DNA of 6,815 nucleotides from Hyphomicrobiales bacterium (GTDB lineage Bacteria > Pseudomonadota > Alphaproteobacteria > Rhizobiales > CAYWUX01): contig JANQOC010000385.1 of the NCBI GenBank assembly GCA_028279265.1, positions 1-6,815 on the forward strand. Direction: 5' to 3'. Numbering within the stretch: the first letter of the stretch is position 1; each line of letters starts with the position of its first letter. The notes beneath the pieces are model-generated. The model saw nothing but the letters and a program-made list of their open reading frames with translations. It did no database searches and was not told the origin of the DNA. Both the position numbers and the translations under genes were made by a program. Shown here piece after piece: positions 5,059 through 6,815 of this stretch.

Positions 5059-6342
5059 ATGTGGTCTGAGTGTCTCGCCATCGTCAAGGATTTTTACTTT
5101 GCCATTCAGGATTCCATCCAGAATAAGATCCGACGACGCTATGAGTTTGAAGTTCAGATCAACGCGCCGCGCGAAATGGTCTGGCAAGCCATGTGGTCGG
5201 CTGGAAATCTCTCGCAATATCTGCCTGTCAGTTACCGGGTTGAACCCCTAAACGGTAACAGAGAAGGTTTTCAGGTCAGATTCCGATTCTTCCAGGACAT
5301 GTTCTCCTGCCCCTTTCAAATCATAGAGAAAAAAGATGGCGAAGCGATTCTTGCGGCCCATATCGAAGACGAAGCGGACATCCGCCGTACCGAAACTTCG
5401 CAGCCGGTGGACCAGGAACCGCAAGAACAGGATGGTGAGATAGATTACAGCTCCAATCAACTCGTTGCCGTTGCGCTTGAAGACGACGACCAATCGACAC
5501 GCCTTCGCCAGTTTTATGAGTTCAAGTTCGAAGGGTTCTGGTCACGGATTTACAAACCGCTCCTGACCCGGTGGCTGGTGCGCCATTTTAAATCCCGCTG
5601 TGAACAGGAGCAGGGAGCGGTCTCGGAATTGGAAACGAATGATATCATGCTGTGTGCCGCTTCCGGGGCGATTGCCTTCTTCGGGTGCTGGTACTTCTAC
5701 GATCTGTCCTGGGCGATTGTTGTCCTTATGGCCCTGTCCACCCATGAATTCGGGCACGTGCTGGCGATCAGAAGTCTGGGGATGCGCGTCAACGGACTGC
5801 ATTTTATCCCTTTCATCGGCGGTCATTATCTGTCGAAATCAAATTTCGCCAGCCATTTCCAAAGTGCCTTTTGCTTTCTCATGGGACCGGCCATGGGCCT
5901 AATTCCCACGCTCGGCCTTTTCGGCCTGTTTCTGCTCACCGAAAATCTGTCCCTGGGTATTGCCGCGGCGTTGTTCGCCCTGATTAACCTGATCAACCTG
6001 GCACCGGTGGAACCCATGGGCGGCGGACAAATATTGCGTGCCATAATCGGTTCGTTGCCGCGACGGGATGCGAACTCCGCGGGATGGGCGATTTTGACGA
6101 TTGGATTTGCCCTGGCACTCTACGAACAATCTTACATTCTCGGAGCGATCGTCGCCTTTGCGACTTACCAGATTTGGGATTTTTCCGACGAATTTGAGAG
6201 CCATGAGGAACAGGCGCAGATTATGTCACCGGCACAGCTGAGTTCAGTTGCCTTAGGAGCCGTGCTCGTCGCATTTCTCCACGGCCTTGTCCTCATGCAG
6301 TCTATCCGCAATCCCCTTATTGCCGATTTCCTCGGATTCTAA
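5059..6342 (+). CDS. START/SRPBCC-like domain fused to M50 site-2-protease-like membrane protein (PxDG Asp missing)
   Basis: This is a 427-residue protein. Residues 27-180 look like a START/SRPBCC fold: a first strand and helix RYEFEVQINAPREMVWQAMW (27-46), further strands to about 100, a very acidic low-complexity insert (103-145), and a long amphipathic helix (160-180). Then come about seven hydrophobic segments (near 197-214, 216-237, 268-292, 298-316, 341-354, 357-373, 396-412). The second carries HEFGH (229-233), the HExxH zinc motif of peptidase family M50, followed by GPAMG (276-280). The usual NxxPxxPxDG motif is present as N313..P316..P319-M-G-G, so the third metal ligand Asp is Gly321. 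Active M50 enzymes cut substrates inside the membrane; here activity is doubtful unless another residue such as Glu318 serves. The SRPBCC part may bind a lipid or other hydrophobic ligand. It follows mmsA after 127 bases and a hairpin, so it is probably a separate unit. I recognise no named gene. Confidence 0.8.
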   Translation: MWSECLAIVKDFYFAIQDSIQNKIRRRYEFEVQINAPREMVWQAMWSAGNLSQYLPVSYRVEPLNGNREGFQVRFRFFQDMFSCPFQIIEKKDGEAILAAHIEDEADIRRTETSQPVDQEPQEQDGEIDYSSNQLVAVALEDDDQSTRLRQFYEFKFEGFWSRIYKPLLTRWLVRHFKSRCEQEQGAVSELETNDIMLCAASGAIAFFGCWYFYDLSWAIVVLMALSTHEFGHVLAIRSLGMRVNGLHFIPFIGGHYLSKSNFASHFQSAFCFLMGPAMGLIPTLGLFGLFLLTENLSLGIAAALFALINLINLAPVEPMGGGQILRAIIGSLPRRDANSAGWAILTIGFALALYEQSYILGAIVAFATYQIWDFSDEFESHEEQAQIMSPAQLSSVALGAVLVAFLHGLVLMQSIRNPLIADFLGF

Positions 6343-6487
6343 GCCAAATCCAGTTGGAATCTGAGGTGATATCCGGGATTACCCGGGAACCGTTTCGGCA
6401 CCGTACTTCTCATTGATCTCGTTCCTGAACAAGTTTATCAATTGAAGAGCTGAATAAATACTATGTTCTATAGATGATTTACGGCCG

Positions 6488-6524
6488 CAGCAGGTAGGCA
6501 CAGAAATTTCTGCTGGCTTTTATC
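6488..6524 (+). terminator. Weak hairpin followed by T-rich sequence
   Basis: CAGCAG (6488-6493) can pair with CTGCTG (6510-6515) across a 16-base loop, followed by GCTTTTATCTT. The loop also contains the palindrome CAGAAATTTCTG, which overlaps the right arm. It could end the transcript of the M50-like gene or a short RNA, but the stem is short. Confidence 0.25.
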
Positions 6525-6593
6525 TTAAATAAATTATTAACAAATATTAAAATAGTACTAATAAAAAGGCTCTTTCAGCTATTTCTCACATCC

Positions 6594-6615
6594 GAAATTG
6601 CAAATATGCTGCAAA
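6594..6615 (+). repeat. Dispersed motif, copy 2 (GAAATTGCAAA-T-ATGCTGCAAA)
   Basis: Same two blocks as at 904-927 (11 and 10 identical bases), here separated by one base instead of three. It lies about 165 bases before the possible gene start at 6778, inside AT-rich sequence. Confidence 0.5.
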
Positions 6616-6711
6616 ATTAACTCTATATTTTTATTTTATTATTGAAATATACACAATCGTATTGTTAATATATCAGTTGTGTGTTATTTGGATATGAGAA
6701 GGGATTGCAGA

Positions 6712-6726
6712 TCGTGCCTGGCACGA
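6712..6726. promoter_or_regulatory. 15-bp palindrome, candidate operator
   Basis: TCGTGCC-T-GGCACGA is a perfect inverted repeat with 7-bp arms and a single central base. It sits 52 bases upstream of the possible start at 6778, a suitable place for a dimeric regulator. No known operator was recognised, and the spacing to any -35/-10 element is unclear. Confidence 0.4.
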
Positions 6727-6777
6727 AGCGCAGCTTTCAAAGTCCGATACTTTAATTTTTAACCAACGATTGTGAGC

Positions 6778-6815
6778 ATGGATATGAATGAAAGAGAAGG
6801 TAAAGAGGCTTTTGG
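6778..6815 (+). CDS. Possible start of a further gene, cut by the window edge
   Basis: ATG at 6778 (or in-frame ATG at 6784) opens a frame reading MDMNEREGKEAF that is still open at the last base. A GTGAG stretch directly before the first ATG could be a poor ribosome binding site. Only twelve complete codons are visible, so neither the reality of the gene nor its family can be judged; the upstream palindrome and AT-rich region make a gene start plausible. Confidence 0.3.
   Translation, partial: MDMNEREGKEAF

Larger units (their letters stand above)
6343..6777. other. AT-rich non-coding stretch after the M50-like gene
   Basis: These 435 bases contain no convincing gene. A small GC hairpin (CCGGG 6373-6377 / CCCGG 6382-6386, loop ATTA) lies about 30 bases after the M50-like stop but has no T-tract. 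From about 6440 the sequence becomes strongly AT-rich (for example 6530-6565 and 6615-6675). It contains the second copy of the dispersed motif (6594-6615) and a 15-bp palindrome (6712-6726), suggesting that the promoter region of the next gene begins here. Confidence 0.5.

Noticed and set aside
6442..6471. TTGAAG and TTCTAT (18-base spacing) as a promoter
   Set aside because: Both boxes are poor matches and no gene begins soon after; such pairs are expected by chance in AT-rich DNA.

Overview
The window looks like a chromosomal segment of a proteobacterium, most likely an alphaproteobacterium. That reading rests on recalled family resemblance: the methylmalonate-semialdehyde dehydrogenase and the AqpS-type aquaporin both read like alphaproteobacterial members of their families, and a Lys/Ala/Pro repeat protein like the one at the left edge is common in proteobacteria. 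No rRNA, tRNA, transposase, integrase or CRISPR array was seen.

Layout. Bases 1-335 (minus strand) hold the N-terminal part of a histone H1-like repeat protein that runs off the left edge. A long, AT-rich gap without a convincing gene follows (336-1506); it is rich in short inverted and direct repeats. Next come four plus-strand genes: a suppressor-of-fused (SUFU) domain protein (1507-2259), an AqpS-like aquaporin/aquaglyceroporin (2502-3164), methylmalonate-semialdehyde dehydrogenase mmsA (3432-4931), and a membrane protein that joins an N-terminal START/SRPBCC-like domain to an M50 site-2-protease-like domain (5059-6342). The last 470 bases are AT-rich and mostly non-coding, with the possible first codons of another gene at 6778.

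The genes do not form an obvious pathway. Gaps of 240, 267 and 127 bases and good individual ribosome binding sites (except mmsA) suggest separate transcription units. mmsA is a catabolic enzyme (valine, pyrimidine and inositol degradation) without its usual partners here. The aquaporin is of the metalloid-transport type but has no ars genes beside it. The SUFU protein has no recognisable toxin beside it.

The strongest candidates for something unusual are: the SRPBCC-M50 fusion, whose HExxH motif is intact but whose third metal ligand (the Asp of the PxDG motif) is replaced by Gly; the bacterial SUFU protein sitting in a compositionally different, gene-poor stretch; and a 21-base motif shared between the two AT-rich non-coding regions 5.7 kb apart, both of which also carry TTGCAA hexamers.
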